DNA from: Vibrio sp. SCSIO 43137
Lineage (GTDB): Bacteria; Pseudomonadota; Gammaproteobacteria; Enterobacterales; Vibrionaceae
Assembly: GCF_028201475.1 (NCBI RefSeq)
Contig: NZ_CP116383.1
Location: forward strand, 496,001 to 560,000
Reading direction: 5' to 3'
Length of the DNA stretch: 64,000 nt
Each line of letters begins with the position of its first letter. Within the stretch, counting starts at the first letter, position 1. The position numbers and the translations under genes were made by a program. The notes beneath the pieces were generated by a model that saw nothing but the letters and a program-made list of their open reading frames with translations, was not told where the DNA came from and searched no databases. This document shows, piece after piece, positions 21,574 to 29,850 of the stretch.

Positions 21574-22527
21574 ATGCAGCTACACGAACTCGTCAATACC
21601 ATAGGGCAGGATTTACAACGTCGTTATGGCGAGAAGGTTCATAAACTGACATTGCATGGTGGCTTCAGTTGCCCAAACAGAGACGGAACCATTGGCAGAG
21701 GCGGCTGCACTTTCTGTAATGTGGCTTCTTTTTCAGATGAAGAGACCCAGCGCCAGAGTATTCAGGAGCAACTGACCGACAGGGCAGGGGAGATTCACCG
21801 GGCTAAACGCTACCTGGCCTATTTTCAGGCTTATACCAGCACCTACGCTGAAGTTCAGACACTGAAAAATATGTATGAAGAAGCACTAAAGGCGGCTGAT
21901 ATGGTGGGCTTGTGTGTCGGCACCCGCCCGGACTGTGTTCCTCAGGCGGTACTGGATCTGTTGTCTGGTTATGTTGAGCAGGGATATGAAATCTGGCTGG
22001 AGCTGGGTCTTCAGACCGCCAACAACGATACCTTAAAGCGAATCAACCGGGGGCATGATTTTGAGTGCTATGCGGAGATCACCCGTAAAGCGAGAGCGTT
22101 GGGGATAAAAGTATGTACTCACTTAATTGTTGGCCTTCCTAAAGAAGATCGACAAGACTATATAGATACAATGAATAAAGTGCTTGAAGTCGGAACCGAT
22201 GGCATTAAGTTACACGCCCTTCATATAGTAGAAGGTAGTACCATGGCCAAAGCGTGGCGTGCCGGGAGGTTAGAAGCTCCGGGGCTGGAAGAGTATGTCA
22301 GTGTGGCCGGTGAGCTGATCCGTATGACACCGCCTGATATTGTTTACCATCGGGTGTCTGCTGCCGCCAGACGTCCGACTCTGCTCTCTCCTATGTGGTG
22401 TGAAAACCGCTGGCTGGCAATGACAGAGATTGGCAGAGAGCTGGACAGGCTTGGCCCGCAGGGCTCATTGATTGACCAACCTTTTGTCTATCAAAAGCCA
22501 GAACTGAAATCGTCAAATAGTGCTTAA
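21574..22527 (+). CDS. yhcC: Radical SAM protein YhcC (TIGR01212 family)
   Basis: A 317-residue radical-SAM enzyme of unknown reaction. The N-terminal segment FSCPNRDGTIGRGGCTFC holds the cluster-binding cysteines in the pattern C-X11-C-X2-C, which is characteristic of the YhcC group. LWLELGLQ-like and THLIVGLPKEDRQDY segments follow, and the C-terminus has MWCENRWLAM. In E. coli and Vibrio the gene lies near gltB and arcB, as here. The link to these genes is positional only. Confidence 0.9.
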   Translation: MQLHELVNTIGQDLQRRYGEKVHKLTLHGGFSCPNRDGTIGRGGCTFCNVASFSDEETQRQSIQEQLTDRAGEIHRAKRYLAYFQAYTSTYAEVQTLKNMYEEALKAADMVGLCVGTRPDCVPQAVLDLLSGYVEQGYEIWLELGLQTANNDTLKRINRGHDFECYAEITRKARALGIKVCTHLIVGLPKEDRQDYIDTMNKVLEVGTDGIKLHALHIVEGSTMAKAWRAGRLEAPGLEEYVSVAGELIRMTPPDIVYHRVSAAARRPTLLSPMWCENRWLAMTEIGRELDRLGPQGSLIDQPFVYQKPELKSSNSA

Positions 22528-22608
22528 GCCGAACTCGCTTTTTTCAGGCGGCTATGCTGAAATTAACAGCAAACAAGCAGTAATATTAATAAGGTAGCAG
22601 GAACAGCT

Positions 22609-24351
22609 ATGGACAATATGCTTTATCAGGTTCTGGAGTGGTTCTATCTGTTGGGTATTGAGCTACTTGTTATCGTTATTGCCCTTATTACCGTAATACT
22701 GATTAAGCAACATTATCAAAATAAGTTCCGCAAGTTTATTCAGGACTCCCCCCTTGCTGTAATGGCGATAGATGAATCTTCCGGAGAGCTTTTGTTATCC
22801 AACCGGCCTGCTATGCAGTTACTCGGGGTCAGGCTGGTGGGGAAGAAATACTGTCTGCCGCTGACCATGACTGGTTCTCAGTTAAAAGAAGTATTTTTTC
22901 TGGTAAATGGTTCCAGTTTTAAAAGTTACCTTTCTACATGGACAATCTCAGAACATCACTCTTTCACCGTTGAGTTTACCGGCCGTAAAATGCGCTATGG
23001 CACCCGCTGGGTCTGGTTACTTTATGCGGTTAAGCATCTGGAGGCGGAACCTGAAAGTGATGAAGTGAGAACCTCACTAAAGATCACCCGCACAGCATTA
23101 GACTCCCTCAGTGAGCTGATTTATATACGCGATAATAACGGTAACATTATCGATTCCAATCGATCTTTCGATGCTTTCTGGCGTGATAGGGAAGAAGAGA
23201 GCGATATTCTGATGCAAGGCGTGATGCAGGGGCGGAAAAGTCAGCGACGCTGGACAACAGATACTGCAGGCAGAAGCTGTTTACTGGAAACATCACAAAC
23301 GCCTCTGGTTTCCAATGACGGTGATGTGTTGGGCGCTTTGGGTATCAGCCATGATGTTACCGACTGGTTCAAGATGCAGCAGGATCTTCGTGAGGAGATG
23401 GATCGGCGTAAAGGCACAGAGATGGCACTGGCGCAAAGGGAGATTATTCTTACTTCCATTCTGGAATCTTCTCCTGATGTGATTGCGTTGTTTAATGAGG
23501 AGCGGGTCTACCAAGCTTGTAATCAGGCCTATGTTGACTCAATGGATATCGATATGAAGCCTGAGCAACTGATAGGCAAAAAGATAGAGGATATTCTGCC
23601 CGCTCACCTGAAACAGAGGTTTATCGAGACAGATGCAAAAGTGCTGGAACAAGGTGAAACCCTTCGTTATATAGACGAAATTATGGATAAGTCGGGCAAA
23701 CCTAAATGGTACGATGTTGTGAAATCCCCTTACCGGGATCCTTCGACCGGGATTACCGGTGTGTTGTTACTGGCAAGGGATGTGACAGAGCGTTATCTGA
23801 CAGAACAGAAACTGGAAGAAGCCAATCAGGAGCTTGCACGGTTAAGTTTTGTTGACGGGCTAACTCAGGTAGCTAACCGGAGAAGGTTCGATGAACAGCT
23901 AGATTTCGTCTGGAACCTGCACCGTCGTGAGCAAAACCCTCTTACTGTTATTTTGTGTGATATCGACTTCTTTAAAGAGTTTAATGATAACTATGGTCAC
24001 CTTAAGGGGGATCAGGCTTTAGTTGATGTAGCTAATGCATTTAAAGCAACACTGACCAGAACGTCGGACTGTGTGGCCCGTTATGGTGGTGAAGAGTTTG
24101 CCTTTATTCTGCCGAATACCAATCACAACGGAGCACAGATAATTGCCAGCAATATTCATCTGGCAGTAAAGAAATTGGCCATCGCACATGAGTTTTCTCA
24201 GGTTAGTGATTTTGTTACGGTCAGTATTGGTGTCGCTTCATTTACTCCTCAGAAACAAGAGAGCCCGGAGCTGATGTTGTCTCATGCAGACGATGCCCTT
24301 TATGCGGCGAAGAAACAGGGACGAAACCAGACCCAGTACTATTATCAGTAA
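22609..24351 (+). CDS. Membrane PAS-PAS-GGDEF diguanylate cyclase
   Basis: A 580-residue signalling protein predicted to make cyclic di-GMP. One N-terminal membrane helix (about residues 12-35) is followed by a PAS-like region, two further PAS domains (about 160-255 and 280-405, the latter with SSPDVIALFN and LLLARDVTERY), and a GGDEF domain (about 415-580) opened by SFVDGLTQVANRRRFDE. The active-site motif is GGEEF near residues 493-497, a functional variant. The inhibitory I-site RxxD is present as RTSD five residues upstream, so product inhibition is likely. No EAL domain is present. It lies between yhcC and arcB, which suggests input linked to redox or respiration, but that is inference. 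Confidence 0.92.
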   Translation: MDNMLYQVLEWFYLLGIELLVIVIALITVILIKQHYQNKFRKFIQDSPLAVMAIDESSGELLLSNRPAMQLLGVRLVGKKYCLPLTMTGSQLKEVFFLVNGSSFKSYLSTWTISEHHSFTVEFTGRKMRYGTRWVWLLYAVKHLEAEPESDEVRTSLKITRTALDSLSELIYIRDNNGNIIDSNRSFDAFWRDREEESDILMQGVMQGRKSQRRWTTDTAGRSCLLETSQTPLVSNDGDVLGALGISHDVTDWFKMQQDLREEMDRRKGTEMALAQREIILTSILESSPDVIALFNEERVYQACNQAYVDSMDIDMKPEQLIGKKIEDILPAHLKQRFIETDAKVLEQGETLRYIDEIMDKSGKPKWYDVVKSPYRDPSTGITGVLLLARDVTERYLTEQKLEEANQELARLSFVDGLTQVANRRRFDEQLDFVWNLHRREQNPLTVILCDIDFFKEFNDNYGHLKGDQALVDVANAFKATLTRTSDCVARYGGEEFAFILPNTNHNGAQIIASNIHLAVKKLAIAHEFSQVSDFVTVSIGVASFTPQKQESPELMLSHADDALYAAKKQGRNQTQYYYQ

Positions 24352-24425
24352 GTTGTGATTCAAAGTGCTTACAAACGCCTTTCTAGCAATTAGAATGTCC
24401 CTTCCTGTTATGCATGGAGCATTAA

Positions 24426-26777
24426 ATGAAACCTATCAAAAGCTTAGCGCAGTATTATGTTGATCTGCTGGTAAAACTAGGCATCTTACGATTCTCTATT
24501 TTACTGGCGCTGGCGATAGTGGCGTTAGCGGTATTTGTTCAGGTCGGAATTACCCTCGGCCTCAGAGGGATTGTTGATGATATTGATATTATCCGTTCTG
24601 TTTTCTTCGGTTTGTTGATCACCCCCTGGGCTGTTTATTTTCTCTCCGTTGTTGTCGATCAACTGGAGGAGTCCCGTCAGCGTCTCTCAAAGCTGGTGGC
24701 AAAACTAAAGGATATGCGTGACAGGGATCAGGAGCTGAATAATCAGCTGCAACAGAATATTATCAAGCTGAATCAGGAGATTGAGGAGAGGCAGAAGGCC
24801 GAAGAAGCCCGTGAAGAGGCGATGAAAGATCTGGAAAACGAGGTCTATCAGCGTGAAAGTACTCAGTTAGAGCTGGCGGAAAGAACTGCGCTGCTACGAT
24901 CCTTTATCGATGCATCTCCCGATTTGATCTACTACCGTAATGAAGAGGGGCAGTTTTCCGGCTGTAACAAAGCCATTGAAGATTTGACGGGCAAGACAGA
25001 GGCAGAGTTGGTTGGTCTGACGCCATGGGATGTGTACAGCAAAGAGATTGCGACTCAGATTGTTGAAACTGATCAGAAAGTGTTTAAAAACAACGAAGCA
25101 CTTACCTATGAGCAGTGGCTGGAATATCCCGACGGAAAGAAAGTTTACTTCGAGCTGCGCAAAGTGCCTTTCTACAGCAAAGAGGGCCGCCACCTTGGTC
25201 TGGTTGGTTATGGCCGTGATATTACTGAGCGTAAGAAGTATCAGGATGCACTGGAGAAAGCCAGCCGGGATAAGACTACTTTTGTTTCTACCATTAGCCA
25301 TGAGTTAAGAACTCCCCTTAACGGCATTGTCGGTTTAAGCCGGATGCTGTTAGATACCCGCCTGAATGAAGAGCAGCGTCAGCAGCTTCAGACTATCAAT
25401 GTGAGTGCGATTACACTGGGTAATATTTTTAACGATATTATCGATATGGATAAGTTTGATCGCAGAAAGCTGGAGTTACTGCCAAAGCCGGTTAACTTTG
25501 AAGACTTTGTGCTGGAGATGGAGAGTATTTCCGGCCTGATGGCTCAGCAAAAAGGGCTGAGATTTGATCTGGAAAGACTGACAGATTTTCCTGCCCTGAT
25601 AGAAGTAGATGAAACCAGACTGCGGCAGGTGCTGTGGAACCTGATTGGTAACGCCACTAAGTTTACCAAGGAAGGCAGTGTGATAATGAGTGTCAGTGCC
25701 GACGTTGAATATGGTATGGCTGATATTACCTTTGAGGTTGAAGATTCCGGTATCGGTATTCCGGAAAATGAGCTGGATAAGATTTTTGCCATGTATTATC
25801 AGGTTAAATCAGGCAAAGATAATCTTCATGCAGTGGGCACGGGGATCGGTCTGGCAGTTTCTAAGCAACTAATTAAGATGATGAACGGCGATATTACTGT
25901 CAGCAGTGAAGAAGGCTTTGGCAGTGTGTTTACCGTTAATATCCGTGTGCCTGTCTGTGAAGCGTCTGAAGAAGAGATTAAAAAGCAGCCTAAACAACAG
26001 AAAAGTCAGAGAATCTTTATTGTTGAGGATATTGAACTCAATATTACCGTTGCCAGATCTTTGCTGGAGAGTCTGGGGCATACAGTGGATGTGGCAATGA
26101 ACGGTGAAGAGGCGATCGAGAAGTTCTCTCCTGAAGCCTATGATCTGGTATTGCTGGATATTCAACTACCGGATATGACCGGCTTTGATATTGCTGCTCA
26201 TTACCGCAATGAATACAGTAACCTTCCCCCGCTGGTTGCCCTGACGGCGAATGTTATGAAAGACAAAGGGGACTATATTAATAAAGGCATGGATGACGCC
26301 CTGAGTAAGCCCCTTTCCGTAAAAGCAATTCAGAAAGTGATAGAGAAACAGTGCCTGAACCGGGAGCAGAATATGACAGAGGAAAAACCTGTAGTTGAGC
26401 CGGTTAAGCCGGCGAAAGATATTGCCTCGACTTTGTTGGATCTGGAAATGCTGGAATCTTATGTTGATATCGTCGGCTCTCAGCCGGTGCTGGACAGCAT
26501 TAAGATGTTCGAAGATATGATGCCGGGCTACATTGAGGTACTTGATTCTAATATGACGGCCAAAGATCAGGACGGCATTGTTTCCGAAGCTCATAAGATT
26601 AAAGGCGCGGCAGGCTCCATCGGCTTGCAGCATATTCAGCGGGTAGCGCAGAAAGCACAGTCACCGCAAATGCCGGCGTGGTGGGAGAATATTGAAGATT
26701 GGGTTGAAGAGATTAAAAACGAGTACCAGCACGATATTACGGTTCTGAAACAGTGGCTGGAGAAAAGAGAGTCCTGA
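24426..26777 (+). CDS. arcB: Aerobic respiration control sensor kinase ArcB
   Basis: ArcB is the hybrid kinase that phosphorylates ArcA when quinones are reduced. The 783-residue protein has two membrane helices (about residues 22-45 and 55-77), a coiled-coil linker (about 80-145), a PAS domain (about 155-270) and a HisKA domain with His292 in SHELRTPLNG. An ATPase domain follows (NLIGNATKF, DSGIGIP, GTGIGLAV), then a receiver domain with Asp578 in LLDIQLPD and an HPt domain with His723 in EAHKIKGAAGS. Numbering aligns with E. coli ArcB: Cys180 is present, but position 241, a redox Cys in E. coli, is Tyr. It is convergent with arcA. Confidence 0.97.
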   Translation: MKPIKSLAQYYVDLLVKLGILRFSILLALAIVALAVFVQVGITLGLRGIVDDIDIIRSVFFGLLITPWAVYFLSVVVDQLEESRQRLSKLVAKLKDMRDRDQELNNQLQQNIIKLNQEIEERQKAEEAREEAMKDLENEVYQRESTQLELAERTALLRSFIDASPDLIYYRNEEGQFSGCNKAIEDLTGKTEAELVGLTPWDVYSKEIATQIVETDQKVFKNNEALTYEQWLEYPDGKKVYFELRKVPFYSKEGRHLGLVGYGRDITERKKYQDALEKASRDKTTFVSTISHELRTPLNGIVGLSRMLLDTRLNEEQRQQLQTINVSAITLGNIFNDIIDMDKFDRRKLELLPKPVNFEDFVLEMESISGLMAQQKGLRFDLERLTDFPALIEVDETRLRQVLWNLIGNATKFTKEGSVIMSVSADVEYGMADITFEVEDSGIGIPENELDKIFAMYYQVKSGKDNLHAVGTGIGLAVSKQLIKMMNGDITVSSEEGFGSVFTVNIRVPVCEASEEEIKKQPKQQKSQRIFIVEDIELNITVARSLLESLGHTVDVAMNGEEAIEKFSPEAYDLVLLDIQLPDMTGFDIAAHYRNEYSNLPPLVALTANVMKDKGDYINKGMDDALSKPLSVKAIQKVIEKQCLNREQNMTEEKPVVEPVKPAKDIASTLLDLEMLESYVDIVGSQPVLDSIKMFEDMMPGYIEVLDSNMTAKDQDGIVSEAHKIKGAAGSIGLQHIQRVAQKAQSPQMPAWWENIEDWVEEIKNEYQHDITVLKQWLEKRES

Positions 26778-26813
26778 TTTACAGGCAAGCGCCCTAATTA
26801 TAATAAGGCAGAT

Positions 26814-26845
26814 AAAAAAGAAGCTCCGTAAGGAGCTTCTTTTTT
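26814..26845. terminator. Bidirectional terminator between arcB and arcA
   Basis: Six A, stem GAAGCTCC, loop GTAA, stem GGAGCTTC, six T. Fully symmetrical between convergent arcB and arcA. Confidence 0.92.
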
Positions 26846-26865
26846 CACTGATTTAGCAAGAGTGG

Positions 26866-27582
26866 TTACTCTTCCAGATCACCGCAGAAGCGATAACCTT
26901 CACCGTGAATAGTGGCGATAATTTCCGGAGTATCTGTAATAGACTCAAAATGCTTACGGATACGACGGATAGTTACGTCTACAGTACGGTCATGTGGCTT
27001 AAGCTCACGTCCTGTCATCTTCTTAAGCAGATCGGCACGGGTTTGAATCTTGCCCGGGTTTTCACAGAAGTGCAGAAGCGCACGGAACTCTGAGCGAGGT
27101 AATTTATAACCTTCACCTAGAGGGCTAACCAGAGAACGGCTGTTGATATCCAACACCCAACCGTTAAACACATATTTCTCAACGCTACGCTTCTCTTCCG
27201 GAGCAACGCTGCCACTCATTGAGCGGGTTAGCAGGTTACGTGCACGAATGGTCAGTTCACGAGGGTTGAATGGTTTAGTGATGTAGTCATCCGCACCAAT
27301 TTCCAGTCCCAGGATTTTATCGACTTCATTGTCACGGCCGGTTAAGAACATCAGTGCGACGTTAGCTTGTTCTCTTAACTCACGAGCAAGTAGCAGGCCA
27401 TTTTTACCAGGAAGATTGATATCCATGATAACTAAATTAACCTGATGGTCAGAAAGCACGTCGTGCATCTCTTCACCATCACTCGCTTCAAATACGTTGT
27501 AGCCCTCTGCTTCAAATATGCTTTTCAGCGTATTTCGGGTTACTTGCTCATCTTCAACAATGAGAATCTGCGGGGTTTGCAT
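26866..27582 (-). CDS. arcA: Two-component response regulator ArcA
   Basis: ArcA is the DNA-binding partner of ArcB and represses aerobic respiratory genes under low oxygen. The 238-residue OmpR-type regulator has the acidic pair ED near residue 11 and the phospho-acceptor Asp in [13 protein letters not shown] (about residue 54). A Thr (LTGR) and Lys (TKPFNPREL) of the receiver are also present. The C-terminal winged helix includes [12 protein letters not shown] and [13 protein letters not shown]. The gene lies beside its kinase gene, unlike E. coli where arcA and arcB are far apart. A perfect FNR-type box lies about 265 bp upstream. Confidence 0.97.
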   Translation of the reverse strand: MQTPQILIVEDEQVTRNTLKSIFEAEGYNVFEASDGEEMHDVLSDHQVNLVIMDINLPGKNGLLLARELREQANVALMFLTGRDNEVDKILGLEIGADDYITKPFNPRELTIRARNLLTRSMSGSVAPEEKRSVEKYVFNGWVLDINSRSLVSPLGEGYKLPRSEFRALLHFCENPGKIQTRADLLKKMTGRELKPHDRTVDVTIRRIRKHFESITDTPEIIATIHGEGYRFCGDLEE

Positions 27583-27915
27583 TGGCGTTACCTAAATTGT
27601 TACGAAATTGTAAATATTTAAAAAGAATTCTAGGCAAAAAATAACATATGGGTAAAGTGTTTGCGACGATAAGTAACAAAAAACATTGATAAACACTTAA
27701 AATAGGTACGCCTTCCGTGGGTTTTACCTTGTTTCGAGACTGTTCCACTCCTGTCAGGTCTCTAAAAATATTTGCCATTAATGCGTTGGATTTTATTATC
27801 TTAACCGTATTGCAACAATAACAGTTTGTTAATTCTGTTCACTTTGTTGATTTACATCAAGTGACAAAAATTTCTAAATGTAGATATTAAATAAGCAATC
27901 TATCAGGGTAAGGCA
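27583..27915. other. Divergent regulatory region arcA / DUF3293 gene
   Basis: About 330 bases between arcA (minus) and the DUF3293 gene (plus). It contains the FNR-type palindrome at 27847-27860 and AT-rich promoter-like sequence. I see no tRNA or convincing small ORF. The long arcA leader resembles the multi-promoter arcA upstream region of E. coli in size, but individual promoters could not be placed. Confidence 0.5.
27847..27860. promoter_or_regulatory. FNR-type binding site (perfect palindrome)
   Basis: TTGATTTACATCAA matches the FNR consensus TTGAT-N4-ATCAA at all ten defined positions. If it acts at -41.5 for the plus-strand gene, transcription would start near 27895, about 20 bases before the DUF3293 ATG, with GATATT (27883-27888) near the -10 position. 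It could also activate arcA, as FNR does in E. coli, from about 270 bp upstream of the arcA start codon. Confidence 0.75.
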
Positions 27916-28320
27916 ATGGAAATTAACAAAGATTTATGGCGTGCATACCAGCTGAGCTACTTCTTCCTGAACGAGCCGCTGACTATGGATAAATTCGCCA
28001 TTATTACGGCCTGCAACCCACAAAGCCAGCCAACAAATGACAGGGAAAATAAAAGAAACAACCGCTTACTGGAGCAGGATATTTCAGCTTATCGCTACCA
28101 GACTCTATCTGTCGGAGACAGTAAAAAAAGCTGGATAGAAGAGAGCTTTGCTGTAGAGTTGAGCCAAAACGCTGCTGTTGAGCTGGTAAAAAAATATCAA
28201 CAGAATGCCATCTATTATGTATCAGAGGGGCAACTTTATCTTGTCTCCTGTATGGGAAGCGAGTATTCCAAACTGTTAGGGCGCTTCTCTGAAAAAGTTG
28301 TTTATCAAGAACAAGGTTGA
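27916..28320 (+). CDS. DUF3293 family protein
   Basis: A 134-residue cytoplasmic protein that fits the DUF3293 family. It has the opening WRAYQLSYF, then FAIITACNPQSQP, the Asn-rich NKRNNRLLEQD, WIEESFAV and a C-terminal segment ending in a conserved YVSEGQLYLV-type strand. No catalytic function is known for this family. It carries no signal peptide or membrane helix. It precedes the RraA-family gene by 77 bp on the same strand and may be co-transcribed with it. The upstream FNR-type box suggests anaerobic induction. Confidence 0.75.
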   Translation: MEINKDLWRAYQLSYFFLNEPLTMDKFAIITACNPQSQPTNDRENKRNNRLLEQDISAYRYQTLSVGDSKKSWIEESFAVELSQNAAVELVKKYQQNAIYYVSEGQLYLVSCMGSEYSKLLGRFSEKVVYQEQG

Positions 28321-28397
28321 GGACAAAGAATTTAAAATCATTCATAGCTTATCTCTGGATAATTTGGGGAGAACTATGAGTCATCAAGGAGGAAAAA

Positions 28398-28880
28398 ATG
28401 AACGATATACTTCCAGATATTTGTGATAAATATGAAGATCAGGTAACACTGCTGGATCTTCCTCTTCAGAGCTTCGGGCAGAGATATGCCTTCAGCGGAG
28501 AGATTGTCACAGTGCGCTGCTTCCATGACAATTCGAAAGTCAGGGAGGTGCTGGCACAAGACGGAAAAGGTAAAGTTCTTTTTGTCGACGGGAATGGTTC
28601 CTGTAAAAAAGCACTATTGGGTGATCAGCTTGCTATTCTTGCTATCGAGAATGGCTGGGAAGGGATCATTGTTAACGGGGCGGTACGTGATGTTGCAGCT
28701 CTTTCTGAAATGGATATTGGTGTGAAAGCCTTAGCTGCCTGCCCATTTAAAACAGAAAAAAGAGGGGCTGGTGAAGTGAATGTCTGCCTGACTATTCAAC
28801 GTCAGATGATTCATCCCGGCGACTATATTTATGCCGACTGGAACGGAACATTAGTTTCAGGTGAAGTGCTTCAGTGGTAA
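28398..28880 (+). CDS. RraA-family protein (RNase E regulator-like / aldolase-like)
   Basis: A 160-residue protein of the RraA/MenG-like family, which includes RNase E inhibitors and metal-dependent HMG/CHA aldolases. The ATG at 28398 has a perfect AAGGAGG ribosome site. Visible family segments are [19 protein letters not shown] and [16 protein letters not shown]. It carries the aldolase-type D-X20-R-D pattern (Asp76, Arg97, Asp98). As I recall E. coli RraA, the corresponding residues are Ala and Arg-Glu. Automatic annotation as RraA is likely, but an enzymatic role (aldolase or oxaloacetate decarboxylase) is at least as plausible. Vibrio species are known to carry more than one RraA homologue. 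Confidence 0.85.
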   Translation: MNDILPDICDKYEDQVTLLDLPLQSFGQRYAFSGEIVTVRCFHDNSKVREVLAQDGKGKVLFVDGNGSCKKALLGDQLAILAIENGWEGIIVNGAVRDVAALSEMDIGVKALAACPFKTEKRGAGEVNVCLTIQRQMIHPGDYIYADWNGTLVSGEVLQW

Positions 28881-28886
28881 TCAACC

Positions 28887-28912
28887 GGGGCTAGAAGCGA
28901 AAGCCTAGCCCC
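28887..28912. terminator. Hairpin between convergent genes (rraA-like / exported protein)
   Basis: An 8-bp stem GGGGCTAG / CTAGCCCC with a 10-base loop. It overlaps the last codons of the minus-strand gene. No T-run follows on either strand, so intrinsic termination is uncertain. Confidence 0.45.
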
Positions 28913-29358
28913 AACTCAAACCCCTGCTGTAACTCTTCATAATCCAGAGTTGCGTGCAGATCCAAATGATCAGAGATTTTTACCCTGCTTGATACTTCAG
29001 CACCGAATGTATTGAACGGTTCACCATTTTCCTGAAGTTCCTGCTTTGTATGCAGGGTGCTTTTCAAAGAAAATGCCTCACCAATATTGTAACTAACACC
29101 GCTTAGAAAGCCTCTTTCTGTGGATTCTTCAGAGACGTTATCAATCCGGGTTCCTACATATATATCGATATTGCCAAACACGGAATAGGCGTAGCCGCTA
29201 TCAATTTTCCAGCTGTCGAACTCATTCAGAATATTGTTTTGGCTTGAGACAAACAGTTTATGTGGGGAGTCTGCCCCTTCTGAGTTCAGGGAAGGCAGAA
29301 TTTCAGCCTGAGAATTTGTGGCAAACACAAGGAGAGCGCAGAGCAAACTTTTTCTCAT
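28891..29358 (-). CDS. Small exported protein, probable outer-membrane beta-barrel
   Basis: A 155-residue protein with a Sec signal peptide (about residues 1-18, ending SQA before EILPS). The mature part alternates polar and aromatic residues in strand-like stretches (for example YAYSVFGNIDIYVGTRI and SGVSYNIGEAFSLKST) and ends in ...LGLGFRF. A C-terminal Phe with alternating aromatics is the usual signal for outer-membrane barrel insertion. I recognise no named family. Its mature length of about 137 residues would suit a small barrel of around eight strands. The gene stands alone between the RraA-like gene and the thr operon. Confidence 0.7.
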   Translation of the reverse strand: MRKSLLCALLVFATNSQAEILPSLNSEGADSPHKLFVSSQNNILNEFDSWKIDSGYAYSVFGNIDIYVGTRIDNVSEESTERGFLSGVSYNIGEAFSLKSTLHTKQELQENGEPFNTFGAEVSSRVKISDHLDLHATLDYEELQQGFELGLGFRF

Positions 29359-29690
29359 ATCGATCTCCTTATCTATGTGCCACTGTTAGTTCAGGCGATA
29401 TATTAGTAATGTGTGATTTTGTTGCCTGTTCGTTAATTAAAACACAAAAAAACCATTGTGGATCCTTACTTTTGGATCTTTAGATAGATCCATTAGTTAT
29501 TTGAAGTAATCATAGGGAATCGATTGCTTTTTAAAACAGTACTTTATGCATTCAGTCTCATTTGTAGTAAACAGAGAGAATTTTGAAGTTGCGCAAAAAA
29601 ATATTGAACTTTTATTTGACTATGTGAGTGAAAGTCGGTAAACGTATGTATCAGCAAACACACATTAGCAAAAAATATAGAATTTAAATA
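29359..29690. other. Intergenic region upstream of thr leader
   Basis: About 330 AT-rich bases between the divergent exported-protein gene and the thr leader. TTGACT at 29616-29621 is a candidate -35 element for thr, but a good -10 at 17 bp is not obvious. CGTTAATTA at 29431-29439 resembles an ArcA half-site. Nothing else is clear. Confidence 0.4.
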
Positions 29691-29768
29691 ATGCCAGCAC
29701 ACAGCCAAATGATGATGACCACCACCATTATTATTACCGACATGACCATTGTTGGGGCGGCCTGCTGA
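29691..29768 (+). CDS. thrL: thr operon leader peptide
   Basis: A 25-codon ORF reading [18 protein letters not shown] then TIVGAAC and TGA. Five Thr and four Ile codons are clustered, the same amino acids used to sense supply in E. coli ThrL. It ends 15 bases before a strong terminator hairpin and about 80 bases before the thrA ATG. This is the classical arrangement of transcription attenuation: ribosome stalling at Thr/Ile codons would prevent the terminator. The ribosome site is weak. It is too short for ordinary gene finders. Confidence 0.9.
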   Translation: MPAHSQMMMTTTIIITDMTIVGAAC

Positions 29769-29783
29769 GCGAAAAGAATTTCA

Positions 29784-29823
29784 AAAAAAGGCCTGTATCC
29801 CCGAAAGATACAGGCCTTTTTTT
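29784..29823 (+). terminator. thr operon attenuator (leader terminator)
   Basis: An A-run, then stem GGCCTGTATC, short loop, stem GATACAGGCC and a run of T's. It lies between the leader peptide stop and thrA. It is the premature terminator controlled by translation of the Thr/Ile-rich leader. Confidence 0.92.
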
Positions 29824-29850
29824 ATAGCTTTATACATACTGGAGGTAGGG

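Noticed and set aside
29749..29850. N-terminal extension of ThrA
   Set aside because: The frame is open upstream, but it would be translated through the attenuator hairpin. The family N-terminus ([10 protein letters not shown]) starts at 29851 after a good ribosome site.
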